DNA of 64,000 nucleotides from an uncultured Allobosea sp. (GCF_945956895.1 NZ_CAMFJF010000008.1:1-64000), one strand, 5' to 3'; numbered from the stretch's first letter, positions 48,245-58,429 are shown. Program-made: numbers and translations. Notes: generated by a model from the letters alone, not told the origin.

Positions 48245-49276
48245 ATGGATTTGACCATGGCCGCCTCCGGATTGCCCTTCGACGATATCCGCGACCTTAT
48301 CGCCGCGATGCCCGGCCCCGACATGGCGGCAGCGAATGCGGTGCGGACCCGTGACGCCAACCTCACCAAGCCGGCCGGCAGCCTCGGCCGCATGGAGGAG
48401 ATCGCCGAATGGCTCGCCGCCTGGCAGGGCAAGGCTCCGCCGGAGGTGCGGCGTCCGCTGGTCTGCGTCTTCGCCGGCAATCACGGCGTGGTGGCGCAAG
48501 GCGTCTCGGCCTATCCGCAGACGGTGACGCGCCAGATGCTGGAGAATTTCGCGGCCGGTGGCGCTGCGATCAACCAGATCTGCGCGGCCTATGATCTCGG
48601 CTTCAAGGTCTTCGACCTCGCGCTCGACCTGCCGACCGGCGATTTCACGCAAACCGATGCGCTCGATGAGCGTGCCTGCGTCGCCACCATGGCCTTCGGC
48701 ATGGAGGCGCTCGTCGGCGGCACCGACCTGCTCTGCCTTGGCGAGATGGGCATCGGCAACACCACCTCGGCGGCGGCGATCTATGCGGCCCTCTATGGCG
48801 GCGATGCCGCGCATTGGTGCGGCCGCGGCACCGGCATCGACGACGAGGGCTTCAAGCGCAAGGTCGCGGCGGTGGAGGCGGGGCTGGCTTTGCATCGCGC
48901 CCATCTCAAGGACCCGCTCGAAGTGCTGCGCCGTCTCGGCGGGCGCGAGGTCGCGGCGATCTGCGGCGCCATCATCGCCGCCCGCTCGCAGCGTATCCCG
49001 GTCATCCTGGACGGCTATGTCGTGACGGCTGCCGCCGCGATTCTGCACGCGATCGCGCCCTCGACGATCGATCATTGCATCGCCGGCCATCTCTCGGCCG
49101 AGGGTGCCCATGCCGACGTGCTCGCCCGCCTCGGCAAGGTGCCGCTGCTGGCGCTCGACATGCGCCTCGGCGAGGGCTCGGGCGCGGCGCTCGCCGCCGG
49201 CCTCGTCAAGGCCGCGGCGGCGGTCCATTCGGGCATGGCGACCTTCGAGCAGGCGCAGGTCGCGCGGAAGGATTGA
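48245..49276 (+). CDS. cobT: Nicotinate-nucleotide--dimethylbenzimidazole phosphoribosyltransferase
   Basis: A protein of about 343 residues of the CobT family, which makes alpha-ribazole phosphate from dimethylbenzimidazole. Motifs: RDANLTKPAGSLGRMEEIAE, FAGNHGVVAQGVSAYPQTVT, GEMGIGNTTSAAAIYAALYG and, at the end, MRLGEGSGAALA with the catalytic glutamate. Starts at 48227, 48245 and 48257 are all possible; no clear ribosome site decides. It is divergent from cobS with a gap of only about 100 bases, too short for a cobalamin riboswitch. Confidence 0.94.
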   Translation: MDLTMAASGLPFDDIRDLIAAMPGPDMAAANAVRTRDANLTKPAGSLGRMEEIAEWLAAWQGKAPPEVRRPLVCVFAGNHGVVAQGVSAYPQTVTRQMLENFAAGGAAINQICAAYDLGFKVFDLALDLPTGDFTQTDALDERACVATMAFGMEALVGGTDLLCLGEMGIGNTTSAAAIYAALYGGDAAHWCGRGTGIDDEGFKRKVAAVEAGLALHRAHLKDPLEVLRRLGGREVAAICGAIIAARSQRIPVILDGYVVTAAAAILHAIAPSTIDHCIAGHLSAEGAHADVLARLGKVPLLALDMRLGEGSGAALAAGLVKAAAAVHSGMATFEQAQVARKD

Positions 49277-49296
49277 AGGCCGGGAACCGCGACCTG

Positions 49297-49319
49297 CCCC
49301 CTCTCCCCTTGCGGGAGAG
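49297..49319. repeat. Hairpin CCCTCTCCCC after cobT
   Basis: CCCTCTCCC (49297-49305) pairs with GGGAGAGGG (49311-49319) over a short loop, 20 bases after the cobT stop, followed by TTGGGGTGAGGGGTC. It is the first part of a composite repeat cluster that fills the gap to ddl. It could end the cobT transcript. Confidence 0.7.
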
Positions 49320-49349
49320 GGTTGGGGTGAGGGGTCACGCCAACGCTTC

Positions 49350-49430
49350 TCGTCATTGCGAGCGTAGCGAAGCAATCCAGGGGCGGCAGAGCGCTACGTC
49401 TTTCTGGATTGCTTCGCTACGCTCGCAATG
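49350..49430. repeat. Dispersed palindrome, GTCATTGCGAGC family
   Basis: An 81-base palindrome: GTCATTGCGAGCGTAGCGAA (49350-49369) with GCAATCCA pairs with TGGATTGC and TTCGCTACGCTCGCAATGAC (49411-49430). A shortened relative lies at 28183-28218. It is located between the convergent cobT and ddl genes. Confidence 0.85.
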
Positions 49431-49472
49431 ACGATGAAGGTCGCGAGACCCCTCGTCCGTCAGCGCTCCGCG

Positions 49473-49505
49473 CCTTCCCTTCTCCCGCAAGGGGAGAAGG
49501 GAAGG
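49473..49505. repeat. Hairpin CCTTCCCTTCTCCC before the ddl 3' end
   Basis: CCTTCCCTTCTCCC (49473-49486) and GGGGAGAAGGGAAGG (49491-49505) form a stem of about 14 bases over the loop GCAA. It matches the hairpin at 49297 in its CTCCC-TTGC-GGGAG core read in reverse, so these two hairpins form the outer parts of a larger symmetrical cluster around the 49350 palindrome. Confidence 0.75.
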
Positions 49506-49533
49506 CGCGCCCCGGAATGACAAAGGGCGGAAG

Positions 49534-50652
49534 CTACCCCGCGTAATCCGTCTTCAAGCCCGCCCGCTCGGCATGGCGCTCCTGCGCCAGTTCGATCAGG
49601 CGGGTGATGAGGGCGGGGTAGGGCAGGCCGGAGGCCTCCATCATCTTCGGATACATGCTGATCGCGGTGAAGCCCGGCAGCGTGTTGATCTCGTTGAAGT
49701 AAAAGGCGCCGCTCTGGCGGTCGAGGAAGAAGTCGACGCGCGCGAGCCCGCTACATTCGAGCGCCAGGAAGGCGTCGATCGCGAGCTGCCGCACACGCGC
49801 CATCTGCTCGGCGTCGAGCTTGGCGGGCAGGTCGACGCTGGCGCCGTCCTGGTCGATATACTTGGCCTCGTAGGAATAGAACTCGTGCTGTGGGCCGGCA
49901 TTGAGCTCGCTGGCGACGCTCGCCACTGGCGGATCGCCGTCGAGCACCGCGACCTCGATCTCGCGGGCGTCGATGCCTTGCTCGATCAGCACCTTGGTGT
50001 CGTACTGGAAGGCGTCCGTGAGCGCGGCGTCGAGAGCCTCCCAGCTCTTTACCTTATGGACGCCGACGCTCGAGCCCATGTTGCACGGCTTGACGAAGAC
50101 GGGGAGCGTGAGCAGGCCCTCGGCCGCCTTGGCCGATCCTTGAGGGTCGCGGCGCCAGTCGCGGCGCGACAGGGCGAGATAGGGCGCGACCGGCAGGCCG
50201 GCGAGCGCCGCCAGTCGCTTGGCGATGTCCTTGTGCATACCGACTGCAGAGGCCAGCACGCCCGAGCCGACATAGGCCGCTCCGGCCAGTTCCAGCAGGC
50301 CCTGCGTGGCGCCGTCCTCGCAGAGCGGGCCATGGATCACCGGGAACACGACATCGACCGGCGGTATCGCCGGCGCCGTGCTGTCGGCGGGCAGGATGGC
50401 CGTGCGCTCGCCTTGCGGCTCCAGCCGGATCGAGGGTGAATCCACCGGGATCGGCAGGCTGTCGCCATTCGTCGCCTCGATCAGGCGCAGGTCGTGGCAT
50501 TGCCAGCGCCCCTGCTTGTCGATGCTGACCGGAACGGGCTCGAAGCGCTCGCGGTCGATATAGCGCAGCACCGAGGCCGCCGATTTCAGCGACACCTCAT
50601 GCTCGCCCGACTTGCCCCCATAGAGCACGGCGACGCGCGTTTTCCGATTCAT
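49534..50652 (-). CDS. ddl: D-alanine--D-alanine ligase
   Basis: A 372-residue ATP-grasp ligase making the D-Ala-D-Ala dipeptide of peptidoglycan. Motifs: VLYGGKSGEHEVSLKSA (about 9-25), MGSSVGVHKV, the YSYEAKYIDQDG region and the C-terminal FYFNEINTLPGFTAISMYPK with Mg ligands. It has the longer DdlA-type insert. No murein cluster genes are close, so this is a stand-alone ddl, probably not the copy of a dcw cluster. The next gene upstream is a histidine kinase. Confidence 0.95.
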   Translation of the reverse strand: MNRKTRVAVLYGGKSGEHEVSLKSAASVLRYIDRERFEPVPVSIDKQGRWQCHDLRLIEATNGDSLPIPVDSPSIRLEPQGERTAILPADSTAPAIPPVDVVFPVIHGPLCEDGATQGLLELAGAAYVGSGVLASAVGMHKDIAKRLAALAGLPVAPYLALSRRDWRRDPQGSAKAAEGLLTLPVFVKPCNMGSSVGVHKVKSWEALDAALTDAFQYDTKVLIEQGIDAREIEVAVLDGDPPVASVASELNAGPQHEFYSYEAKYIDQDGASVDLPAKLDAEQMARVRQLAIDAFLALECSGLARVDFFLDRQSGAFYFNEINTLPGFTAISMYPKMMEASGLPYPALITRLIELAQERHAERAGLKTDYAG

Positions 50653-50742
50653 GATCCGATGGTCCGAGAGGCTGGAGGAGGTGTCTGCACAAGCTGGTGA
50701 GAGGGTGTCGCCGAGCGATGGGGCGAGATTCGGGCGAGGAGG

Positions 50743-52266
50743 TCAGGCGGCCCGCGGCTTTGCCTTCGGCTCGGGCAGGGCGGCGAGCGTATCCATCACG
50801 CGCTCGGCCGGCAGCGTGATCGTGACCTCGGTGCCGGCGCGCGGCTTGGACTTCAGATGGAAGCCGCCGCCATGCAGGTCGATCAGCCCCTTGACGATCG
50901 GCAGGCCCAGCCCCGAGCCCTGCTCGGCGGTCTTGATCGCAAGGGAGCCGCGCCCGAAGCTCTGCATCACGATCGGGATCTCGTTCTCGGGGATGCCGGG
51001 GCCGGTATCGGTGACGGAGACATATTGCCCGCCGGTCGCGGTCCAGCCGACCTTGATCGTGATCTCGCCGCCCTGGGGCGTGAACTTGATCGCGTTCGAG
51101 AGCACGTTGAGCACGGCCTGCCGGATAGCGCGCTCGTCGGCCCAGACGCGCGGCAGATCCGGCTCGGCCAGCGCGCGGATGCTCTGGCCCTTGGCCTTGG
51201 CGCGCAGCGCCAGCATATGCTGGCAGTCCTCGACGATGCTGGGGAGCGAAAGCGCTTCCTCGTTCAATTCGTATTTGCCGGCCTCGATGCGCGAGAGGTC
51301 GAGGATTTCGTTGATCAGGTTGAGCAGGTGTTGGCCGGAAGCGTGGATATCGGCCGAGTATTCCTTGTAGGCGGCATTGGCATGCACGCCGAAGATTTCG
51401 TTCTTCATCACCTCGGAAAAGCCGAGGATGGCGTTGAGCGGGGTGCGCAATTCATGGCTCATCGTCGCCAGGAAGCGCGACTTGGCGAGATTGGCTTCTT
51501 CAGCCTTGCGGCGGGCTTCGTCCGAATTGGCGTTCGCGGTTTCCAGCTCCGCGATCAGCGCGTCCTTCTCTGCCCGGAAGGTGATCGAGGCGACAGAGCT
51601 CGCATAGAGTCGGTTGGCGAGGAAGATGAAGAAGAGCTGGGCCGAGGCCGCCATCAGCGCCATGGTGACGCTGTCCATGTCGCGTCGGTCCCAGAAGAAG
51701 ACCATGATCCCCATGATGATCGGGGTCAGTCCGGCATAGGCCGCCATCGGGATCGTCGCCGAGAGCATGACGGTCAGCGCGCTGACGATCAGCAACGCGG
51801 TGGTGACGAAGACCTTGGCGCCGGGCGCGTCGACCTGGACGAACAGCAGCAGCAGCAGCGACCAGGCCAGGCCGTGTACGCCCTCGGCCGCGGCGAAGAG
51901 CCGGCGCCAGAGCTTCAGCCGGACCTCGTCGGGACCCTTGGCGAGGAAGCGCCGCGCCATCAGCACGATGATCATCGTGGTGAGCAGTACGGTGCCGCTC
52001 CAGACTGCGACGAGTGGCGGCGGCAGCCAGAGGCAGGCGCCGGCGGCGATGCTGAGCACCAGCACCAGCGTGCCGGCGGAGCCTGCGATCCGATATTGCG
52101 CGAAAACGCGCAGCAACTCGTTGTCGAAGGCGCGTTCCAGCCCGGTCGAGGAGGTCAGTCGTTCGCGCGCGGATTTGACCTCGCGCGTGACCAGCTTCCG
52201 GCGGGCCACGACCGAGGGATCGGGACCGCGCCCGCGCTGCACCTGTTCGGCCGTCACTTCCGCCAT
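50743..52266 (-). CDS. Six-helix membrane histidine kinase, DivJ/PdhS-like
   Basis: A 507-residue kinase. Six predicted TM helices (about 62-79, 86-104, 128-145, 152-173, 175-192, 203-222), a coiled linker about 230-262, HisKA with H271 in TMSHELRTPLNAILGFSEVM and EILDLSRIEAGKYELNEE, and HATPase with VLSNAIKFTPQGG, TDTGPGIP, GSGLGLPIV. There is no periplasmic sensor domain. The H-box region resembles kinases acting on DivK, and the helices resemble DivJ. ATG 52266 is used; ATG 52326 would add 20 residues. Divergent from the nuclease gene. Confidence 0.82.
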   Translation of the reverse strand: MAEVTAEQVQRGRGPDPSVVARRKLVTREVKSARERLTSSTGLERAFDNELLRVFAQYRIAGSAGTLVLVLSIAAGACLWLPPPLVAVWSGTVLLTTMIIVLMARRFLAKGPDEVRLKLWRRLFAAAEGVHGLAWSLLLLLFVQVDAPGAKVFVTTALLIVSALTVMLSATIPMAAYAGLTPIIMGIMVFFWDRRDMDSVTMALMAASAQLFFIFLANRLYASSVASITFRAEKDALIAELETANANSDEARRKAEEANLAKSRFLATMSHELRTPLNAILGFSEVMKNEIFGVHANAAYKEYSADIHASGQHLLNLINEILDLSRIEAGKYELNEEALSLPSIVEDCQHMLALRAKAKGQSIRALAEPDLPRVWADERAIRQAVLNVLSNAIKFTPQGGEITIKVGWTATGGQYVSVTDTGPGIPENEIPIVMQSFGRGSLAIKTAEQGSGLGLPIVKGLIDLHGGGFHLKSKPRAGTEVTITLPAERVMDTLAALPEPKAKPRAA

Positions 52267-52353
52267 GATCGGGAGCGTGTATCCTCGTTCGGCCGCTGCG
52301 GCATGCAGGGGCCGGCTCGCCATCATGGACACCAAATCGTTAAGCTCTTCCTG

Positions 52354-52905
52354 ATGGCACCCTTCGGATTCGGTCGCTCCCGCTATGGACCCTTCGGCTG
52401 GCGCCGCGTCGGCCGGCCGGTCGACTTCGTCGTGGCGCTCGGCCTGCTCGGCTTTCTCGGGCTCGCCGGCGCGATCCTGCAATACCGTCTCGGCCCGGCG
52501 CGTGAACTTGTCGGCGCTGCCCAGGCGATCGACGGCGATTCGGTGCGCCTGCTCGGCGAGGAACTGCGGCTGGAGGGGATTGACGCACCCGAATACCGCC
52601 AGAGCTGTACCGCGCGTGACGGCCGGCCGGTCGCCTGCGGGCGCGAGGCGCGCCGCGCCTTGCAGGCGATCCTGGCGCGCGGCGTGACGCAGTGCGAGAT
52701 CGGCAAAGCCGATCGCTATGGCCGTGGCCTCGCCCGCTGCCGGCAAGGCGAGACCGATATCAACGCGACGCTGGTGCGCGAGGGGCATGCGGTCTCCTAC
52801 GGAGCCTACCGTGCCGAGGAGGACGAGGCGCGCATCGCCGGCCGCGGCATCTGGGCGACGCAGTTCGAGCGGCCGGAAGCCTGGCGCCGCAGCCATCCGC
52901 GCTGA
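52354..52905 (+). CDS. Membrane-anchored thermonuclease-like protein
   Basis: A 183-residue staphylococcal nuclease-fold protein. A TM anchor (about 25-45: PVDFVVALGLLGFLGLAGAI) is followed by the SNase domain: AIDGDSVRLLGEELRLEGIDAPE with a catalytic acidic cluster, GREARRALQAIL, DRYGRGLARC and ETDINATLVREGHAVSYGAY. The domain would be on the outer face of the inner membrane or periplasm. ATG 52354 follows CTCTTCCTG without a clear Shine-Dalgarno site. The gene is divergent from the kinase and followed by a palindromic repeat. Confidence 0.85.
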   Translation: MAPFGFGRSRYGPFGWRRVGRPVDFVVALGLLGFLGLAGAILQYRLGPARELVGAAQAIDGDSVRLLGEELRLEGIDAPEYRQSCTARDGRPVACGREARRALQAILARGVTQCEIGKADRYGRGLARCRQGETDINATLVREGHAVSYGAYRAEEDEARIAGRGIWATQFERPEAWRRSHPR

Positions 52906-52923
52906 GAGCTCGTTCGAAAAATG

Positions 52924-53040
52924 CAGCCCTCATCCTGAGGAGCCGCGTGAGCGGCGTCTCGAAGGATGTTCCAGATGTCTCCGGAACCTCCTGGAGCATC
53001 CTTCGAGACGCGCCTTCGGCGCTCCTCAGGATGAGGGCTG
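52924..53040. repeat. Dispersed palindrome, CCTCAGGATGAGG family (copy 2)
   Basis: A 117-base palindrome with outer arms CAGCCCTCATCCTGAGGAGC / GCTCCTCAGGATGAGGGCTG and inner GGCGTCTCGAAGGATG / CATCCTTCGAGACGCG. It is nearly the same as the element at 19614-19741. It lies 18 bases after the nuclease stop in the 236-base gap before the GST gene; nothing else is recognised in that gap. Confidence 0.88.
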
Positions 53041-53141
53041 AGGGGATGGTTCCGCCATGCTCGCGTCATGAAGCGCCGGCAATCCGGTTGACCTTCCGGC
53101 GTGGGCCGTGATCGGGTACGGCGGCAGATGGAGGGGATCTG

Positions 53142-53753
53142 ATGAAGCTCTATGACGGCGGGCGGGCGCCGAATCCACGACGGGTCCGCATCTTCTTCGC
53201 GGAGAAGGGCGTGCCGTTGCCGGAGCTCGTGCCGGTCGATATCGCCCGCAAGGAGCACAGGAGCGAGGCCTTCACCCGGATCAACCCCGCCCAGCGCCTG
53301 CCGGTCCTCGAACTCGACGACGGCACCGCGCTCGCCGAGACGATCGCGATCTGCCGCTATGTCGAGGCGTTGCATCCCGAGCCGCCGCTCTTTGGCCGCG
53401 ACGCCAAGGAGCAGGCGACGATCGAGATGTGGAATCGCCGCGTCGAGCTCGGCCTGTTCGCCAGCGTCGCCGCCGTCTTCCGCCACAGCCATCCCTCGAT
53501 GGCGGAGTTGGAGGATCAGGTGCCGGAATGGGCCGAGGCCAATCGCGACCAGATGGACGACCATCTCTGGCTGCTCGAATTGCAGCTCGCCACCAATCCC
53601 TTCGTCTGCGGCGAGGTGCTGACGGTCGCCGACATTACTGCCGGCATCGCCATCGATTTCATGAAGCCGTCGCGCATCCCGCTGCCGGAGGATTTCGTCC
53701 ATATCCGCCGTTGGCATGGCGAATTGTCCGGCCGGCCGAGCTGGAAGGTCTGA
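53142..53753 (+). CDS. Glutathione S-transferase
   Basis: A 203-residue GST. N-terminal thioredoxin-like domain (about 1-78): MKLYDGGRAPNPRRVRIFFA, INPAQRLPVLELDDG and the glutathione-binding ETIAICRYVE; C-terminal helical domain with VADITAGIAIDF. The catalytic Ser/Cys position near the start carries P-N, so activity may use another residue. A GGAGGGGATC site precedes ATG 53142. Its TGA overlaps the ATG of the next gene (TGATG at 53751-53755): it leads a four-gene overlapping operon. Confidence 0.88.
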   Translation: MKLYDGGRAPNPRRVRIFFAEKGVPLPELVPVDIARKEHRSEAFTRINPAQRLPVLELDDGTALAETIAICRYVEALHPEPPLFGRDAKEQATIEMWNRRVELGLFASVAAVFRHSHPSMAELEDQVPEWAEANRDQMDDHLWLLELQLATNPFVCGEVLTVADITAGIAIDFMKPSRIPLPEDFVHIRRWHGELSGRPSWKV

Positions 53754-54220
53754 TGCGCCGCTTCGTCCTGGCCCTGCTCGCCGTCGTGGCCGTGCCGGTG
53801 GTCGCGCAGGCGGCAGAACGCCTGAGCGGCGAGGCGATCGAGCGCGCCTTCCGGGGCAATACGGTCTCTGGCCGCTACACCAACGGTGGCTTCTTCACCG
53901 AATATCACGACGCGAACGGCCAGGCGCTCGGCCATAATGGCTGGCAGGCCAATACCGATGCCTGCTGGATCACCAAGCCCGACCGCATCTGCTATTATTA
54001 CGGCCCGCCGAGCGACCGCACCGTGCATTGCTTCTCGGTCGAGATGAGCGGCGATCTCTACGTCCTGCGCAACAGCGGCAACGGCATGGTCAATGCACTG
54101 GCCAAGGTCGAGCTTGGCAACCCGCGCAATCACACCGACAACGGCACGCCCTGGTATTGCGACGGGCTGATTTCGCGGGCGCCCGAACACCCGATGAGCC
54201 GGAAATTGGCGCGGCGCTGA
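53753..54220 (+). CDS. Secreted four-cysteine protein, paralog 1
   Basis: A 155-residue protein with a signal peptide (about 1-20, cut near AQAAE). Conserved pieces: GNTVSGRYTNGGFFTEYHDA, GHNGWQANTDACWITKPDRI, CYYYGP, HCFSVEMSGDLYVLRN and WYCDGLISRAP. Cysteines are C71, C80, C93 and C136, probably two disulfides in the periplasm. The next gene encodes a paralog of exactly equal length and cysteine spacing. Start and stop overlap both neighbours. The function is unknown. Confidence 0.82.
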   Translation: MRRFVLALLAVVAVPVVAQAAERLSGEAIERAFRGNTVSGRYTNGGFFTEYHDANGQALGHNGWQANTDACWITKPDRICYYYGPPSDRTVHCFSVEMSGDLYVLRNSGNGMVNALAKVELGNPRNHTDNGTPWYCDGLISRAPEHPMSRKLARR

Positions 54221-54687
54221 TGTCTCGGGTCGCAGGCATCGCAGCTGTTGTTCTTGGACTGGTTGCAGCCGCGCAGGCGTCGGCAGCCGAGCGGCTGACC
54301 GGCGATCAGATCAAGCAGCTCTTCGAGGGCAATACCGTCTCCGGCCGCTATTCCGGCAGCAACCTGCCGTTCAGCGAGTATCATCACGCCGATGGCCGGG
54401 CGAGCGGGCACAATCGCCATGTGACCAACACCGATGCCTGCTGGATCACGACGCCGGATGCCGTCTGCTACTACTATGGTCCGCAGGAGAAGCGGCGCAC
54501 CTATTGCTTCACCATCGAGACCAGCGGCGACCTCATCGTCATCCGCAATCGCCCGAGCGGCCGCATCAACGGCCTTGCCCGGATCGAGAAGGGCGATCCC
54601 TACACTTACACCGCGAAGAAGTCCGACTGGGTTTGCGACGGCCTGATCTCGCAGGCGCCGGGCCGGTCGCGGCTGGCCAGCCGATGA
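54220..54687 (+). CDS. Secreted four-cysteine protein, paralog 2
   Basis: A 155-residue paralog of the preceding product: signal peptide (about 1-23), then GNTVSGRYSGSNLPFSEYHH, GHNRHVTNTDACWITTPDAV, CYYYGP, TYCFTIETSGDLIVIRN and WVCDGLISQAP. Cysteines C74, C83, C96, C139 repeat the 9/13/43 spacing of paralog 1. ATG overlaps the previous stop (TGATG at 54218-54222). Tandem duplication is clear although the pair has diverged a lot outside the motifs. Confidence 0.82.
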   Translation: MSRVAGIAAVVLGLVAAAQASAAERLTGDQIKQLFEGNTVSGRYSGSNLPFSEYHHADGRASGHNRHVTNTDACWITTPDAVCYYYGPQEKRRTYCFTIETSGDLIVIRNRPSGRINGLARIEKGDPYTYTAKKSDWVCDGLISQAPGRSRLASR

Positions 54688-55310
54688 GCGCTGCCGAGAC
54701 GCTGGACGAGGTGCTGGCGGAGCTGCGCGCCTGCCGCATCTGCCGCGATGCGCCCCTCTATCTGCCGCCGCTGCCGCATCAGCCTCGCCCGGTCATCCAG
54801 GCGGCGGCAACGGCGCGGCTCTGCATCGCCGGCCAGGCACCGGGCACGCGCGTCCATGCCAGCGGCCGGCCCTTCACCGATCCCTCGGGCGTGCGGCTGC
54901 GCGACTGGCTCGGCATTGACGAGGCCGCGTTCTACGACGCGGCGAAGGTCGCGATCGTGCCGATGGGCCATTGCTTTCCCGGCCTCGATGCCAAGGGCGG
55001 CGACAAGCCGCCGCGGCGGGAATGCGCGCCGGCCTGGCGGGGCCGTGTCTTCGCGGCGCTGCCCCGGATCGAGCTCGTGCTCGCGATCGGGCGCTATGCC
55101 CAGGGTTGGCATCTCGGCCCGAAGGATGCGGCCAATCTCTCCGCCACCGTCGCCAACTGGCGCGAAATCCTCGCCCGACCGGTCTTTCCCCGCGTTCTAC
55201 CGCTGCCGCATCCGTCCTGGCGCAACAATGCCTGGCTCAAGCGCAATCCGTGGTTCGAGGACGAGCTTCTGCCGGTCCTGCGTCAGGAGGTGGCGCGGTT
55301 GCTGGGGTAG
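54684..55310 (+). CDS. Uracil-DNA glycosylase-family protein
   Basis: A 208-residue protein of the UDG superfamily (COG1573 type). Motif 1 is CIAGQAPGTRVHASGRPFTD (about 44-63), close to GEAPG of family 4/5 enzymes; motif 2 is LPLPHPSWRNNAW with the HPS catalytic loop (about 171-183). Only CRICRD near the N-terminus recalls the Fe-S cysteine cluster; others (C44, GHCFPG, ECAP) may complete it or not. ATGA overlap with the preceding gene makes it the last gene of the four-gene operon. It ends two bases before the convergent gene. Confidence 0.82.
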   Translation: MSAAETLDEVLAELRACRICRDAPLYLPPLPHQPRPVIQAAATARLCIAGQAPGTRVHASGRPFTDPSGVRLRDWLGIDEAAFYDAAKVAIVPMGHCFPGLDAKGGDKPPRRECAPAWRGRVFAALPRIELVLAIGRYAQGWHLGPKDAANLSATVANWREILARPVFPRVLPLPHPSWRNNAWLKRNPWFEDELLPVLRQEVARLLG

Positions 55311-55311
55311 C

Positions 55312-55695
55312 TCAGTAGCGGAAGGGGCTTGAATCGAGTCCGCGATTGACCTGGCCGCGCACACTGACCACCGAGCGGACTTCGCCGAGCCCGGTCTGGC
55401 CGCGGCTTTCGAGATAGACCATGCCGTCAGTCCGGGTGCCGGTGCCGTTGCGCGAGCTCTTGCCGAATTCGGCGCGAACTGCTCCGCCGGCCTTGACGCA
55501 GAACTGGGAACCTTCCACGCGGACGAAGCCCGCGCCGTATTCGGGGCAGGGGCGGGCGGCGGACCCGGGCTTCTGGGCAGGTTTTGCCGGGGCCGCGTAA
55601 GGCTCGGCCTTCCGCGGCAGCGGCTGGCCGATCGACTGCGCCGAAGCTGCCGTCGCAAGGCCGGTCAGGAGCAAGGCCAGGGTCGTGCGAAGCAT
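55312..55695 (-). CDS. Secreted porin-signature mini-protein
   Basis: A 127-residue protein with a signal peptide (about 1-19, ending ATAASAQ). Residues about 50-77 (CPEYGAGFVRVEGSQFCVKA and GGAVRAEFG) are very like the plug-like N-terminal segment of rhizobial porins (C-x-YGAGF-x5-G-x2-x-C-x3-GG-x-VR). The rest is short, ending with a strand-like VRSVVSVRGQVNRG, so this cannot be a full barrel. It may be a porin remnant or a small protein using the same motif. Convergent with the UDG-family gene. Confidence 0.72.
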   Translation of the reverse strand: MLRTTLALLLTGLATAASAQSIGQPLPRKAEPYAAPAKPAQKPGSAARPCPEYGAGFVRVEGSQFCVKAGGAVRAEFGKSSRNGTGTRTDGMVYLESRGQTGLGEVRSVVSVRGQVNRGLDSSPFRY

Positions 55696-55778
55696 GGTTG
55701 TGATCCGTTGAACGGCTTCCGTTACTGAGCCAGCAAGGCGCAGTTATGGCAAGATCGAACCGTATGATCGTCATACAG

Positions 55779-55801
55779 AAAAACCCCGGCTTGCGCCGGG
55801 G
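55779..55801 (-). terminator. Rho-independent terminator of the first TakP-like gene
   Basis: Read on the - strand: CCCCGGC, loop, GCCGGGG followed by TTTTT. It lies about 33 bases downstream of the stop of the TRAP binding-protein gene at 55834-56931. A classic strong intrinsic terminator. Confidence 0.92.
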
Positions 55802-55833
55802 TGAGTATCCCTCGCGCTACGGGCTCCGTTGGA

Positions 55834-56931
<1,098 letters not shown>

Positions 56932-57104
56932 TTATGCCCTCCCTCCCGGACATGCACGCCGGTCTTCCGGTCGTGCCGATGCGAGCCAGCAAAGCAGGTC
57001 TGATAGCGAGAGCAAGAGTGAATTGCATGGCCGTCATGCATTTTTGTCATGAATCGTGAAAGGCTATCAAGAATCCGCGATGGATCCGCCCGGGCCATCG
57101 CCAC

Positions 57105-57132
57105 GAAAAAAGGCCCGGCAAATGCCGGGCCT
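57105..57132 (-). terminator. Rho-independent terminator of the second TakP-like gene
   Basis: On the - strand AGGCCCGGC, loop ATTT, GCCGGGCCT followed by a T run (57105-57110 on the + strand are AAAAAA). It lies about 25 bases beyond the stop of the gene at 57157-58242. Strong intrinsic terminator, so the two TRAP genes are separate transcripts. Confidence 0.92.
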
Positions 57133-57156
57133 CGAAGGGATGACTGACGATTGGGC

Positions 57157-58242
<1,086 letters not shown>

Positions 58243-58429
58243 CTAGGGGCTCTCCTCGGGAGTCTGGCGGATGCGGCGTTTCGAAACGGCTTCTGCCGCC
58301 CGGCATTCAGAGACGGGTTGTAGCGAATGGATTTTCGAAGCGCGAGGGATTTCGTCGTCGATTCTTGCGACTTTCGGCTAGGTTTGACTGCTGTCTTGGC
58401 GCGCATCTCCCGTGGTGGTTAAAGCGGGC

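Noticed and set aside
49277..49533. CRISPR array
   Set aside because: Repeats here are inverted, not direct, of unequal length and without regular spacers. No cas genes are near.
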